Source: Haemonchus contortus (taxonomy: Eukaryota; Nematoda; Chromadorea; Rhabditida; Trichostrongylidae). From it: 64,000 nucleotides of DNA. A model generated the notes under the pieces. The model was not told the origin of the DNA. It saw only the letters and a program-made list of their open reading frames with translations, and ran no database searches. Position numbers and translations under genes: made by a program. Numbering within the stretch: position 1 is the first letter of the stretch; each line of letters opens with the position of its first letter. Location of the stretch: positions 23,572,802 through 23,636,801 of the forward strand of contig LS997562.1 of assembly GCA_000469685.2 (NCBI GenBank), in the 5' to 3' direction. Below, piece by piece: positions 10,596-23,300 of the stretch.

Positions 10596-10895
10596 GGACA
10601 GAGGTGGTGTAGTGCCAGGTGACCCCTTATCACACCCCCATCGCCACGGGTTCGATTCCCAGATTGATATTCGCTTAGGCCAACCGAACCTTCCATCCCT
10701 CCGGGGCCGCCGGTTAATTGGTACCAGACTCGCCTGGGAAGGTAAAAGCACTGAGTTGTACAACCACCGCGAGTCATTATATAAGCCACATTGCATCCAA
10801 TACGCCATTACGATTCTGAATAGGAGTTGAATGCGGGGCGCATTCCTCGAACAGAATTGACTAACGCCCGAAGACATAATCCTTTATCTTTCCAT
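10596..10895 (+). repeat. tRNA-derived SINE, full length
   Basis: The head GAGGTGGTGTAGTG resembles a pol III A box and GGGTTCGATTCCC a B box, about 45 bp apart as in tRNA genes. A body of about 220 bp follows, with TGGTACCAGACTCGCC and CGGGGCGCATTCC, then a pyrimidine-rich tail (ATCCTTTATCTTTCC). This is the most complete plus-strand copy and serves as the reference for the family. Confidence 0.85.
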
Positions 10896-11342
10896 GTTCT
10901 ATGTATATTAATGTTGCCCATCAATGCTAAAAGCGAAGAAATGAGTTGAAAGGCTTTTGTACTGTTGGTACTTAGCCATCTAGGGCAACTTCGAGTTCAG
11001 CAAGCCGTCCTTCATTACGATTCATAATTTCGACACGAAAGCATGCATGAAAACATTGTTCTGACGGCATTTTGGTGGAGCGATTTGTCCGCATACAGAT
11101 GGGAACACAACAGTAACATCGGTCATAGCGATTCTCGATTTGGTAGATGATACAACTGAACTCGTATACAAGACCAAACCTCTGATTGCCTTCCATTCCC
11201 TTAGCGAAACTCAATATGCTCTTCTGCTTTGTTTGTGTCCTTTTGGTGCTCAGCACCTTTACAACAAAGGCTACAAACAATTTACCAGTATGTTATCACG
11301 TTGATAAATCTCACAATCAATACAGCCGATTTAGCGTATGTA

Positions 11343-11868
11343 CAGTAGCGCTCAAAAGTCTTCGGTGAAATGGCTCTTCAGCCGGACTTCCCAGTCGTAA
11401 CTCCTTTCCTACTGGTTCTAATCATGCGAAATTTCTATAGTTGGGGCGTGAGTGTATTGTGAATATTTATCACTATTAACTTGCAATCTGATCATGTTCC
11501 AGATATTCCAAAGGGCATGAACTCAAAATCGACTGAAAATACAGATGATGGTCTTTCTATAATCTCTTTCCTTTTTATCATGTCAAAAGTGTACGAGCGG
11601 TAATGCCGAATACAATAGATGAGGAAAACGCATATACGGTGCGAATAAGTGCAGACGCCAACAACTTTAGTTTCACCAAAATGTGCTACCGTAACAAACA
11701 CCTTACTCTACCTGTGGATATTGCAGCTTTGCAGTGAAATAGGGTTGGGTAGGGTGAAATATGCTCTAGTTAGACATATCCAAATTTTGCGCGATTTGCT
11801 CTACTAAGAAAGAAGTTATGAACGAAAAAGCGTCAAAGCATTTCACCGAAGACTTTTGAGCGCTACTG
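11343..11868. mobile_element. Tc1-like MITE with 30 bp perfect inverted ends
   Basis: The 30 bp at 11343-11372 (CAGTAGCGCTCAAAAGTC...) are repeated exactly, reversed, at 11839-11868, and both ends abut TA. The CAGT start and TA target are typical of the Tc1/mariner superfamily. The perfect ends suggest recent movement. There is no transposase inside. Confidence 0.88.
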
Positions 11869-11873
11869 TATAC

Positions 11874-12167
11874 TAGGTTGATGCATAATTATTGCGGATT
11901 TTTTTTTGCAAAATTTACTTTAAGACGATGGAAATTTTTAGCAAAGACGTGATCAAATAATTACTCCGAAACGTATCCACGATCTTCATCAAGCACTGCT
12001 TCCCATTTGTCAGGAAGTCGGATTCCACAGGCAAAGGAGTTTTGATTCTTGGTGGCGATCCACGCCTTGACGACGGCCATCAAGCCATCCACTTCCACTA
12101 TTCAAACTGTATCGAGAGAAAAACAAAACCCACGAAAAAATCCGTAATAATTACGCATTGACTCATA
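11874..12167 (-). mobile_element. Mariner deletion derivative
   Basis: The ends GGTTGATGCATAATTATTGCGG and, reversed, CCGTAATAATTACGCATTGAC lie next to TA. The reverse strand still encodes the tail of a mariner transposase (WIATKNQNSF, then LPDKWEAVLDEDRGYVSE and stop). Most of the transposase is missing. It abuts the Tc1-like MITE directly. Confidence 0.82.
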
Positions 12168-12239
12168 TATGGAACGTTATTGAAGTTTTAGGCAGAAAGC
12201 GTAAATGACTTGCCCTTATGATTCCAATTTTATAATAAC

Positions 12240-12540
12240 GTAAGGATAAAGGATAAAGTTTTTGGCGTTAATCAATCTCGTCTGAGGGATGCGCTTCCGC
12301 ACTCGACTTCCATTCAGAATCGAAGTGACGTAATGAGTGCGTATGTGGCCAATACAATGGCTTGCGATGGCCAGCCGATGTACAAGTCAGCGGTTTCATC
12401 CTCCCAGACAAGTCTGGTACCAATTAACCGACCTCGGAGGGATGGAAGGCTTGGTTGGCCTAGGCGGGCATCGATCCGGGATTCGAACCCCTGACCGTGT
12501 GTGTGACATAGTGCGCCACTTGCCACTATACCACCTCCGT
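12240..12540 (-). repeat. tRNA-derived SINE, full length, reverse strand
   Basis: Read on the minus strand: GGAGGTGGTATAGTGGCAAG (A box), GGGTTCGAATCCC (B box), the usual body, and an ATCCTTTATCCTTA tail at 12240. It sits in the intron of ShK copy B, just before exon 2. Confidence 0.87.
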
Positions 12541-13407
12541 CTACTTTTATAATATGATAACGATTCTAGCCATGTGACGACCGACGTGACTTCGATTTTT
12601 GTGCCCTTTTGCAAACGCAAAGATATTGTAGAAAGGAAGACTTCGAAGAACATTCAAAGGAGCTTTGTCCCAGAACCTCAATTTTTGCAAGGTTGTTTAG
12701 TCATATGGAAGTTGACAGGTGTGTTACCGCAAATTAAAAAAAAAAAACAAAATCGCCAAGTTCTGTCTTGGTTTTGGCATCATTTTTACGACACTTAATC
12801 AGCTGTTTAGGTCTATTAGTATTATATTATGAGTGAGTGTGGTGTTCCAAAAAAGCAGTTGTTACCAGTGGGCTTTCTTGTTTCAATTATGAAGCGTTTA
12901 TTCGATCTTCTGCAACTCATTCACTTTAGGGTCAGTGTATTGAGAGGTGACTCTGCTGATATCGGGGGTTTTGTATTAGTTCGATAGTTTCTATACAATT
13001 GGCTACCGGACCGGATTATAAAGGGAATCACGCCCAAGATGGTTTCTGCGGTGGGTCAAGCATAGTCGTATTTTGAGTACTGGAGCAATTAAACACGGCT
13101 ATAGACTTTACAGACTCTGCGTCATTCTACAGCCGAATAGAAGTTGTAACTCGGAACTATTCATTTCAACACACTCATTCTCTCACACTGCTTCGGCATC
13201 ATTACGGGAACGATTGCAAAACTTGTGGCGGTGCAGTAGATAGAAGCGCCGTAATCACTCATAGGCCTCAACGTGGATTGAGTTCTGTTGAAGTCAAACG
13301 TGCTTTGGACCACTTTTGCTTGCTTGGTGAATGAAAGAGCTCTCCCAGTGAGTATATTCGCGCTTATACTCATTGGTCGACATGTATCTCGTAGTATTCG
13401 AGTCCTG

Positions 13408-13913
13408 TTAGAGGCACCGTTCACTATAATTCGAGCTACCCCTTTCAAGTCGAGAAGTGAAAATATCAATGGAGACAGTTCGTCAGTGGCGGAAAAGCAA
13501 GAAGATCCGCCTTCTAGGCTTCTAAAGTAGTGAAAATAAAGATTGTACGAGATTACCACGACGGAAATGACAAGGAAAGGTGTACTCAAAATAGATTTCA
13601 ATTATTGGGTTGCGCAAAGAGCTGACTACATCGAGCCGAAATTGTCTGGATATTCTTTCCACTGTGGTCATGGGTCATGGCAAGCTGTTTGAACTTGCAA
13701 CACGAGAATTCCTTGAGACAGAGTGATCTCTATTAGCCGTTTAAACTCGTCCGCTATGGGTGTGGCATTTAACCTATACAATCTCCAAGCCCCTACAACG
13801 ATCTATCTAGGCCGTTTACGATCTGGCAGCGCCACCTAATGTATACTGAACACCTCAAACCTATCGAATAAATATTTTTCAGAAACCATATTTCCCGTAA
13901 ACTGTGCCCTTAA
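13408..13913. repeat. TTAA-type MITE copy
   Basis: It begins TTAG-AGGCACCGTTCAC and ends AACTGTGCCC-TTAA. The interior resembles the copy at 7657-8179 (for example the CGTTTAAACTCGTC / CCGTTGAAACTCGTCC and TTCGACC/TTTACGATC regions). No gene. Confidence 0.6.
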
Positions 13914-14336
13914 AGTTGCAGATTCTTTGTTAGCCGAGAATGTATGATCGGCTCAACAGTTTCTCAAGCACTACGTGAGACCAGGAGCCTCTCTGGGCAA
14001 ATACGACTTTGCTGAGTTCGCCCACGCCTCTTTTGTGATGAATTAATCCTTTCATTCACAGTTGACAACCCACAGTTTAGATAGTTGTTCGGGTGTTTAC
14101 ACTCCACCCAGTTGCAGAAAGAAAAATTGCTTTTATTGTGATTCACAATGAGCATATTTATTCGGAACATGGCATTTACTATTTGTATAACGAGATCATA
14201 AGTCATATAAGAAGATTATGCGTTTTTCGTGAGCGAAAAACGAGAACGAGTAAACAACAGCCCAAAATGTTAGCGTAATTGAAATACAAACCATTTCACA
14301 ATGTTGAATATTTCTAGAATATACCACAATTTACAA

Positions 14337-17300
14337 TTAAACTCTGAGTCTTGCGATCATCGGCGTGTTCTTCTTTGAAGGATTCGTTATATTCGGATCG
14401 GTCCAAGGAGCAGGTTTTGCGGTGGCCAACCAACAGAATACTGCATTTGATAGAATGAGAAGGACGGCGTGAGCCAGGTATACCGTACGCCATTCCTGTG
14501 CAGAACCCGTTGGTAACAGTGCACCGACCTGTAATGGTGTCGGTATCATTCACTCAGTCTGTGTTAGCGGAACCGAATGGGGAGCACTTTGAGCTTCCCA
14601 TTTTCCTTTGAGAATTTTTTTGGTATCCAAGAAGATCCGAACCTGTGAGAACTTTGGTGGGATCATAAATATTTGCCACCACATAAGAGTTTCTGGTTAC
14701 TGGCATACTTTTCACATACTAAACGAATCCCTCTTTCTGAAGGCGCAAGTCACGATGATTTTGAGGTATACAGGAATTCGAAAAAGTTGTAAGAAAAGGG
14801 GTAGTACGAGATTATGTGTTTGTAACCGTCTGGGTGTCACCACACCTGCCTACTATTCGTCGCTTCATCGGCGCTGTGCTTCACTGTGAATGGCACGGCC
14901 TCAACAAGACATCATAACACGGCCACTTTTGGGCGTGTACGTCAGCCAAGCCGGTCTTGGAAATCTTATAACGTCCATCATAGGTCGTTTTTCAGCCCGT
15001 TATGTCCCACGTGCTATTCTTCAGAGCCTCAGGCTCATCCTCGGGAGGAAATTGAGAAACCGTTTTTATGGTGAGCTGAGCCTTTAGAGTGATTCTTAAG
15101 TATCAGTTTCTACGAGTTAACCCGAATCTACAAGTGCCCAAGCACAGTCTGCCCTGAATAAGTAAACTTGGAGAACACCTTTCTCAGGAATCCTAGAGCA
15201 GAATTTCACGTAACGTATTCCCCTTTTTCCAGTACAAGTGTAGTAGAGTAAGGTTTTCAGAATGAATCGAATATTCGGCTCATTGGTCAAGACTAATGCG
15301 CTTCAATTCTTCTGAATGAACTAAAGATACCCATCAATGGAGGCTGCTTAGTGAAAGCAAGCTCACAATTCTTGGGAACTTCTTCTTAGGTGGCCTAACA
15401 AACCGGCTGCTTTTGGAATGAGAAACTTATATGGGGTAAATTCATGTGAATTCCCTTCAAAATGCCGGCTAATACTGAAAGTCAGATAAAAAAGGGGAAA
15501 TTTCGGAAGAGGAAAAATCAGTCAAAGAAAAAAGCAAAGCAAAACTGTTATTAAACATTTCGTTTAGGTCTTCTTGTTGCTTTTCAATTCATACGCACTT
15601 TAGAAGACGGTAAATCGATTCCTTACCAAAATCGGACAGATGAGCATCGACAGGCACCAAATGAATTGAATATTGGCCAAAACGAAATGACCGTACTGCC
15701 TTGAGACCAAAGTTGCACACTGTAATCGGTACAGTCATATATCATTTACATGGATAGCTCCTGTTAACCCGGGGAAGGTCTTTAATTAAGATAGGGCCCC
15801 TATTTGGGCCTTTGTAGTATTAGGAAGTCCACAGCTGAGCTATACAATGACTACTGTATTCTCCAAATCCAGTTTCACCCCCTTCTAGTGGTAATTCAAC
15901 GAAAAACTGGGGATGACCTTGGGTGAAACTGTAGTGGTCAAGGTTAGCTTCTTGGAGGATTCGCTGGAAGTCTGACTCACTTTGTTAAATCCTCCTCCAT
16001 TGAAACCAAACATTGCAGTGGCAAGTGTGATGAGCACGATTCCGACAATGCCCTGACCTGAACACCACAAACGGTCATCCCGAAAATCCTTTCAAGGTCT
16101 CCATGTTGGCAAATTCTTACCTTGTTTCACGAACGCCAGTGCACATAGAAATCCCGCACTTGCTCCTAAAGCTATACTGTTGAAAATTCGAATTTTTGTC
16201 GTCTCGGAAACGCCTCGAATTTGGTCGCTACTGTGTCCGGCGAACACCTGTAAAAGGTACTGTATGAGAGGAATGCCACTTCAATATGGGATTCACTGTA
16301 CTGCCTCTAGATTGGAACGTAAGCCGGAAATCCTTCGACAGGGGAACGTTTTCAAATTAATGGGGGAAAAGGAAGAGGGGAAGATGATGCTGTGCGCTCA
16401 TGACCCTTCAAGAAGTATTGAATAGGGCAGTGTCTTCATTGAGAAGGTGATCCGGTGGCCGAGAAAACATGAAGGGTAAGAGTGCAGGGCGAGACTCCCT
16501 CATGATGTGAAAGGTTCCATTTCGGGGACTAGTCTGCATCGTCCACCCGATTAAGAACCACAGCTAGTCAGGTTCATTGATGGATACAGTAGCTGACGGA
16601 AACTTCTTGCACAACTTTGCAATCTTCCACTCTACAGCGGGTCTCATCACCCTGTGCTGCTCCCTCCCTTTATTTCGAAAGCATTTCTCTCTTCTCTCAA
16701 CCAAAAACCAGCACCAAATGGGTACCATGACATAAAATGACGCAAAAACTTCATAGAAAAGGAATTGGCGATTTTCATAGACGAGTTCAGGCACTGTCCT
16801 CGCCACACTCCGCACTTTCTACAGTTCACCCTGTGTATGTACCTTCTCAGTAAATGCGCTCTACCAACACGGTAAACGGTGCCGATTTTGTCCGACTGCT
16901 CCCGCATGCATTGGCCCTAAAGACCGAATGCATTGCAACTCTTAGGGTCAAGATAGGCAGCTTGGGTGTTCGGTTCGATTGAACCGAAATATCCGCTTCT
17001 AAGCAGCAATGCAATTGCCAGGCTAATTCCAGAAATATTTTTCATTCCTATCATGTAATGCGGTTTTACAGAGGAACTCTGCGTAGCATTCCAATGAAGT
17101 CTACTGACCTTTACAAGAAACTGAAACAGTACTGGCAGAGCTGCAGCAAATCCAGCATTGTGTACAGAATACTGGAGTACTTCACGAATATACATTGGAG
17201 AAAACGTGTGAATCAACTGAAATCAATACATCAATATCAATCAAATTTGTTTCATTCTATTACATTGATTTGACCCTCTCCAACAGAAAGTTATTACCTG

Positions 17301-20300
17301 TACAGCAATCAAATCACCAAGAGCTCCTATCCACACTCCCCATACACTTGGAGTGGTCAAAATCTCGAGATACGGTATTGGAACTTCTGTTTCCTCTGCC
17401 TAAATGACAAGCATGGGATTACTTTGTATCATTTAACATTAGAAGAAATGATAGGAAGGGTCCCGCCGCACTCCGACGACAACCACCTGCCCAGCGAAGA
17501 TTGCTATTTCATAGGGGTATGTGTACGAACGTGCGTCCGAGGATGCGTGCGGCAAATTGCGAAACGAAGTTCGTAACTATTTGAACGACGTTAGCGCCTA
17601 TCATTGTGGCCCAAGTTCGAAGTAGAATAGATTAGAAGGATCACCTGACCCTAATAAACTACTCTACTTAGAGTTCGTGTCCCGAAAATTGGCGTCAGAG
17701 TCATACAAATCGTCACGACCTTCGCCGCGAAAGTTGCCGCGCACGTCCTCGGACGCACGTTCGTACCGTCCCCCGAGCCAGATAGCTGGATTGAATCCTA
17801 GAGAAGCTAGACTAGTCCATCACCCTGGGACCCTTCCTCGAGGCCAAAGCCGTCCTGTAAAAACTAGCGCCAGTCATTCACTTGTACGTGGCTCATTTGT
17901 AACTTTCGGAGCGGCTTGACTCAAAGTCGGAGCAGTAAGGAGCTGAAAGACTGCCTGGACCGGGAACGCCCCTGATGGATTTCGCCCAGCTTATACCGTC
18001 CCCTTCTTCATAGCAATCTGCCCACTCATCGTGTTTCGATTTTAACCGCTATTCACAATGAAATCTCAATTTTAGTTTGGGCAGGAGCACAAGCGTATTC
18101 CACTGGAGGCGCGCTGCTTGCTGAATGTAAACTACGCAGTAAAAGTAGTATCTGTAATGCAACCCCAGCTGGATGACCGTCGCCGAGCACTTCAATTTTC
18201 AACCTGATTTGTCCCGATGTTTGGCCCTCAATTTCATACCAATACTGACTTTCAATGACGATTCTGACTTTCCATCGTTGATATCGGCAAGCTCGTGCTT
18301 CGAGACCAACGGATGATGTTCTGAAATGGATATCTTCACAATAAACAACTGACTCAAGGCGTAAATAATAGTATACTGGTCTTACCGGGACTGTTCGTGT
18401 ATAAGAAGAACCATCCAACAAAAGAGATCAGACAAATAAGTGAATGAAGGTAGAACACTGATTCCCAGCCAAGAGACGATGTGCACAACTAAATAGGACT
18501 CGATAAGACGACTCGATGAATACACAAAAATGCGAAAAAAAAATTGCTGTGCTTGGCGACCCCGACCCCTTAAAGAGTAAGCTGACGGTGCTAAGGACAT
18601 GCGTCTCGGCTAGCTGGCCCTACTTCCATGTGCCCTATTTCCTGCTGCCCATTTAGGGAAAATCTGTGAAGAGGAGAGACCAGGGACAACCTCCTACGCT
18701 GCTTATTCCTAATGTGCAGTAAAGAAATGATCAAGAAAATCATCCCTTGACTGTAAAGCTTCTAATGTCGAAAATGGGACGAACTGGTTACAGCCCAAAA
18801 CGAAAAATTGACGAGTTACAAAATTTCAATCGAGGAGAAGTGCTTGCTAATGCGCGAAAATCTTCCTCGAAAAATAGAAAGCAGGCCGTCGAGAGGGATG
18901 TTACTCCCTCATAAGGGTAGGCTAGAAATGCAAGGTGGCTCCGTCCATCCGTCGCTCCTGCCCCTTCCATTCATGCCTCAGGGTCAGGCGTGGTCCAGTA
19001 TACGGAGTGTGGACTCGGCCGTTGAGCCGAGCCCCTCAATTGCGACTAGTCAATATCAGTACCGTATCTGTTATTGTTCGTGATAGTAAACATCAAAGAT
19101 TGAGAAAGGACAGACAACAAGAGATTGCCTCAGGAAAAACAGAGTGCCGGTTCTCTTGATATCTCTGTCAGTGGTTTTCACGGAGTACATGTGCAGGACG
19201 ATGTACGGTGTTGTGACGTGTACAATAGTCGGAGGGCACTGGATTAGACGGCTTTGGCGTATGCGAGTGGTACCATTAGTCCATTGCGCAAGTAATCTCG
19301 ATGATTGTCAGTTAAAGGGGGGGGGGGGACAACATGGACTAGGGGAAATCATTTGATACACTAACACTTAGGAGTCCTGTGAAGCCATCTCGGGATCGCA
19401 GAGGACTGAGCAGCGCTTAAAGTGGGTGGGGTGGCCGAGTTTCAGAGGACGCGTGAAACGTCCCAAATATAAGAGACTGGAAGGGCCACTGAAAATGCTT
19501 CGTCGTTTCGTACGATACAGGGTCAGTGCCTGATAATCAACCTTGGTCCTCGTCGTCCCTAGGGGATTCTTCACCTATAATGTATATTGGGCTCATGAGC
19601 ACTTCAGAACTCTCCCATAAATGGATTTGAAAAAATTACCCAGAACCATCAAAGTGGGAGATTATCCGATGATTTTGCTTCATGCAGGTTATTACAAGCG
19701 CTACCTTGTCGCTGCATCATATGTCATTGAGTAAATTCCGTGTCTAACAATTTTTACTGGTTACCTCTCCAGACACCGGCATAGCGAACACTGCACTGAG
19801 TTGTCCAAATGTAGTCAACGTGGACATGAAAAGACCATGTTGTTTCAGTGAAGCCCATGCAGCTGTCACAGCTCCCACTGTAGGCATGCACGCCGCACAA
19901 GACACACCCTAAAATGAAAACCATCACATTTTAAAATTCAATACGTATTCAATTCTATATGTCCATGGAAACCACGATTTTCCGTCAAAATGGGAGAGGG
20001 AGGATGGCGTGGGAGGGGAGGAGGGGGGGGGGGGGGGTGTGGTTACAAGAATTTTTGAATTATTTCGTATTGTATATTACAGACCGTGCAATAAATTACC
20101 TGTAAAAATCGAAGCACCAAAAACGCGTAAATATTATTATGGGCAGCCAAAGGTATGAGAGCAGTCGATACTGTAGTGAGCATCCCAGCTGCGAAGAATA
20201 CCTGAAATTAATCGATTTCTTCGACCAGAAAGAAAAGAAAAAACTAAAATTACAAAAATTATATCAGTAATATGCAAGATTACACATCAAGAATGTTGAT

Positions 20301-23300
20301 TGGTGCGGTAACCTTCTAAAGTTCCTGTCTACCATAAATAGCAAAGGTATGAATTCAAATTCAGCCCAAGTAGAGCTATTTACTCGTAACTGAACTACGT
20401 CCTTATAACATTTCTGTTCTGAACTGCAACGTGGCCGTATTGAACAAAACGAACCAAGGAAACACCCTGCTCGAATACCAAGCAGCAGGAAAAGCTAGAT
20501 TTCCCAGGTCACCCCCCACCCCTTCGGGCGAAAGGCTGTAGAGGCGACGAGAAGTGATGTGCGTCGATGTTAAAACTGCCAAGGAATATGTCAACAAATT
20601 TCGGCATCATTTAAAAAATTACTTCAGTGGTACAATTCATCCCAAGGTTGACAAATAACTCGAATACTAACAATTCTGCCCGCCGCCTTCTTCGGGACTT
20701 AAATTGGTTTCAAACTTTTAGGCGCCGCGAAGGCGGATTATCCAAAACATTAGCCAGTGGGGTATTTGACCCCCGTATGGAGTCGTATCAACGATGTGAT
20801 TTACAGTTCGTTTGAGAAGCGGCCAGAACGCCGACTGGAAGGCCTGCTGAGGGGTATCGGTGTATCGTTAGCATCAGCTTCTGTCTTTCGTATTTTCTTT
20901 TGATGTGTGAATGAAGAGAGGAGTGTTGAGGCTCCTGCGCTGTTACTGCTCTCCCGAAAAATTTCGAGGATCCGCTTCCCCCCTTTACTATGAAGTAATA
21001 TTACTGCAACATCCATGACTCCAGTTTTGCCTGGCATGATTTAGAAAAAAAAATTCCGTACCGACATTATTTGCAGAATATTTGTGAACATTTTGCATAC
21101 ACGCAGATGTGAATACATCTGTATATATCATATATTACAGCTATCTTTGATTTCCCAGGAGATACACTCGAAATCGCAAAAAAATGAGCCAGACCTTTGA
21201 TTGCCTTTCATTCGCTCAGCGGAACTCATTATGCTCTTCTGGTTTGCTTGTGCGCTTTTGTTACTCAACGCCTTTTTACCGAATTTGAGAAAGCCTGAAC
21301 CACTGACTTCCACCATGTTTAGTTGAAGTATCCTTCCTATCCACTACCGAAGTTCCCAGACAAAAGCCAAATGCTGTTTTCTCTGATTTCTATCGCGCAA
21401 TGCAAAGCACTCATAATATTTCGATTCTCTGGTACGTTACCAGTAAACAGCCATGGGCCATGTGAGGTTCAGGATGTAACACACATGGCGTGACAGTTAC
21501 GGAGTGTCTATCTAAATCGGAAGATGAGCGAGCTTTGCTTGCCTTTCACAGACAGGCACTTCTTTAAGCGACTGAGATGCCTCGCCTTTGAGGCAAAGAA
21601 AAAAACCGGTGTCATAGGGGAATGTATGACGGGCCACCTGATAAGGTGTCGCCTTGAAGAAAGGCGGCCCCTAGATGCGAAGAATGCGCGGAGTTTGTTC
21701 GATATTTGTCCCTTTCCATCTACCTGTCTGGCTTATGAGCGTGCTATCGTACTTGTGCATTTATTGCTTTTTGTCCGAAAAAGTGAGTTGAGTTGTGTTC
21801 CTGATGATAGTCAGTCCGTTTGAGTTTTATGCCCCTCCTTAAAGGCACTGTCCACGAAAAAAATGGTTTCGGAGATCTGCACATGGTTTGAATTCGACGC
21901 CTCCTCTGATGTCATTTGTGCAGGAATGAGGTCGGAAAACGGTCTGGGTAGGGCACAATAAGGGCAGTAACAGTGGGGGACGGGAGGCCTCCGCCCCTCG
22001 CTAGGCTGACTACGAGTTCTAATTGTCCTTCACCATTCGCATTGGAGCGATGTGTCTGCTTGGGTGTGTTGTCTGCTATTGCAGATATTGCGTCGCCTTC
22101 GTGCACTCGCTCGAACACTCCCTTAACCGCCGTTCTTCCATTGTTAAACTCGTCCAACCCCCCTTTCCAGCTCTTTTTTGACCCTTTCTATTTTTTTTTG
22201 TTCATCGTTTTTTGCACTTTTTTCGTTGTTATCGCTTTATTCTAGAGTAGTTCTATGAAATCCCGTCGAAAAAGGGTACCCTAAATTTATCGTGAACGGT
22301 GCCTTTAAGTGAGAGAGAGCACCAAAGTCAGTTTCCTGAACCCCTTGCAAAGAGCACCTAATTTCAGGCAGCGTTTAATATTTGGGGAACTAATTCTACA
22401 GGCTGTTCGCTAGGAGTTAGCCTTGATCACTGGGGCGATCGCATTCACCGAACGGTGCCACTGCCTAGAAAGCTACATTACTGTCCCGTCACTTCACAGA
22501 ATTGGATTGCGATCGAGGTGTTGTTCGAAAATGAGTGGGAACTGTTCAGTATGAGGAGAGTACCGAGCTTCGGGTAGAACTCGACATTGGAGGTGACTCG
22601 AAGCTGAACCTCTGCTTTTCAGGAAACAACTGCATTCCCCCCACTTTTCCGAAATCTTACGCACGGTACATTCGTGGGCAAAACCGTAGTTGACTCGACT
22701 AAGATGGCTCAGTTTGATTCGGAAAACTCGAAATAGTGGCTTCGGCAGAAGGAAAGTCAAGTTAAAGATGATATTAATGTTTATTTCTGTTGAGTGATAC
22801 ATCTGTCCAGTTATCACTGGCAAAGTTTGCAGGTTTTGGCACAAAACGCTTTCACAAATCTCTGGAAAGCTGTTTTATCGCACATTCCATGCTTCTGTAC
22901 ACCGATACAGTAGTGCTCGCCACCCTGGTCTTCACAAGGCTGAAATTGAGAACGCATCAAAAAACTGAAACCTTGTAATTACTATATATTTCCTACTGGA
23001 GTAATCGTGGCGCCAGTAGCAAACAAAAGGTTCGATTCTCATTCAGTGAGCAATGTATCTGAGCGCTAGTACTGCAACGAAATACTTTTTGTACGACTGC
23101 GCCTTCCCACCACAAAGAGTAGCTAGGTTGGGACCAGAGGAAGAAACTTTGAGATAATTTTCGACTATTGTCGATTCCTACTTTTAGCTATCGGCCACCT
23201 ATCATTATTGACACCGTCGCTACCAACCTAATTTCGATCCCACTTCAAATCGACTTGGAAGGAGCCCTCTCCTGTCAAGTGTCGGTAAAGCGGAGAATCG

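Larger units (their letters stand above)
11216..12737 (+). pseudogene. ShK-domain secreted protein, copy B, probably broken
   Basis: Exon 1 (11216-11287) encodes a signal peptide (MLFCFVCVLLVLSTF) and meets a GTATGT donor. Exon 2 starts at 12570 after TTCTAG. The first four cysteines are in register (PCDD, FC, YC, ELC). A one-base loss in the codon for the fifth cysteine then shifts the frame, and translation runs on to a TAA at 12735-12737. As written it would make a 79 aa protein without the last cysteine pair, so folding would probably fail. The TATA box is degraded to TATACAAGACC (11165-11175). A Tc1-like MITE, a mariner derivative and a SINE have entered the intron. Confidence 0.72.

Noticed and set aside
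10596..10680. tRNA gene suggested by A and B boxes
   Set aside because: Cloverleaf stems do not pair and the same head recurs in many SINE copies.
13161..13601. 146-codon minus-strand frame
   Set aside because: It overlaps a TTAA-type MITE, has no splice signals, and does not match the transporter running through this region.
18053..18421. 122-codon minus-strand frame as a transporter exon
   Set aside because: A different frame starting at 18488 gives the expected transporter helices and correct splice phases.
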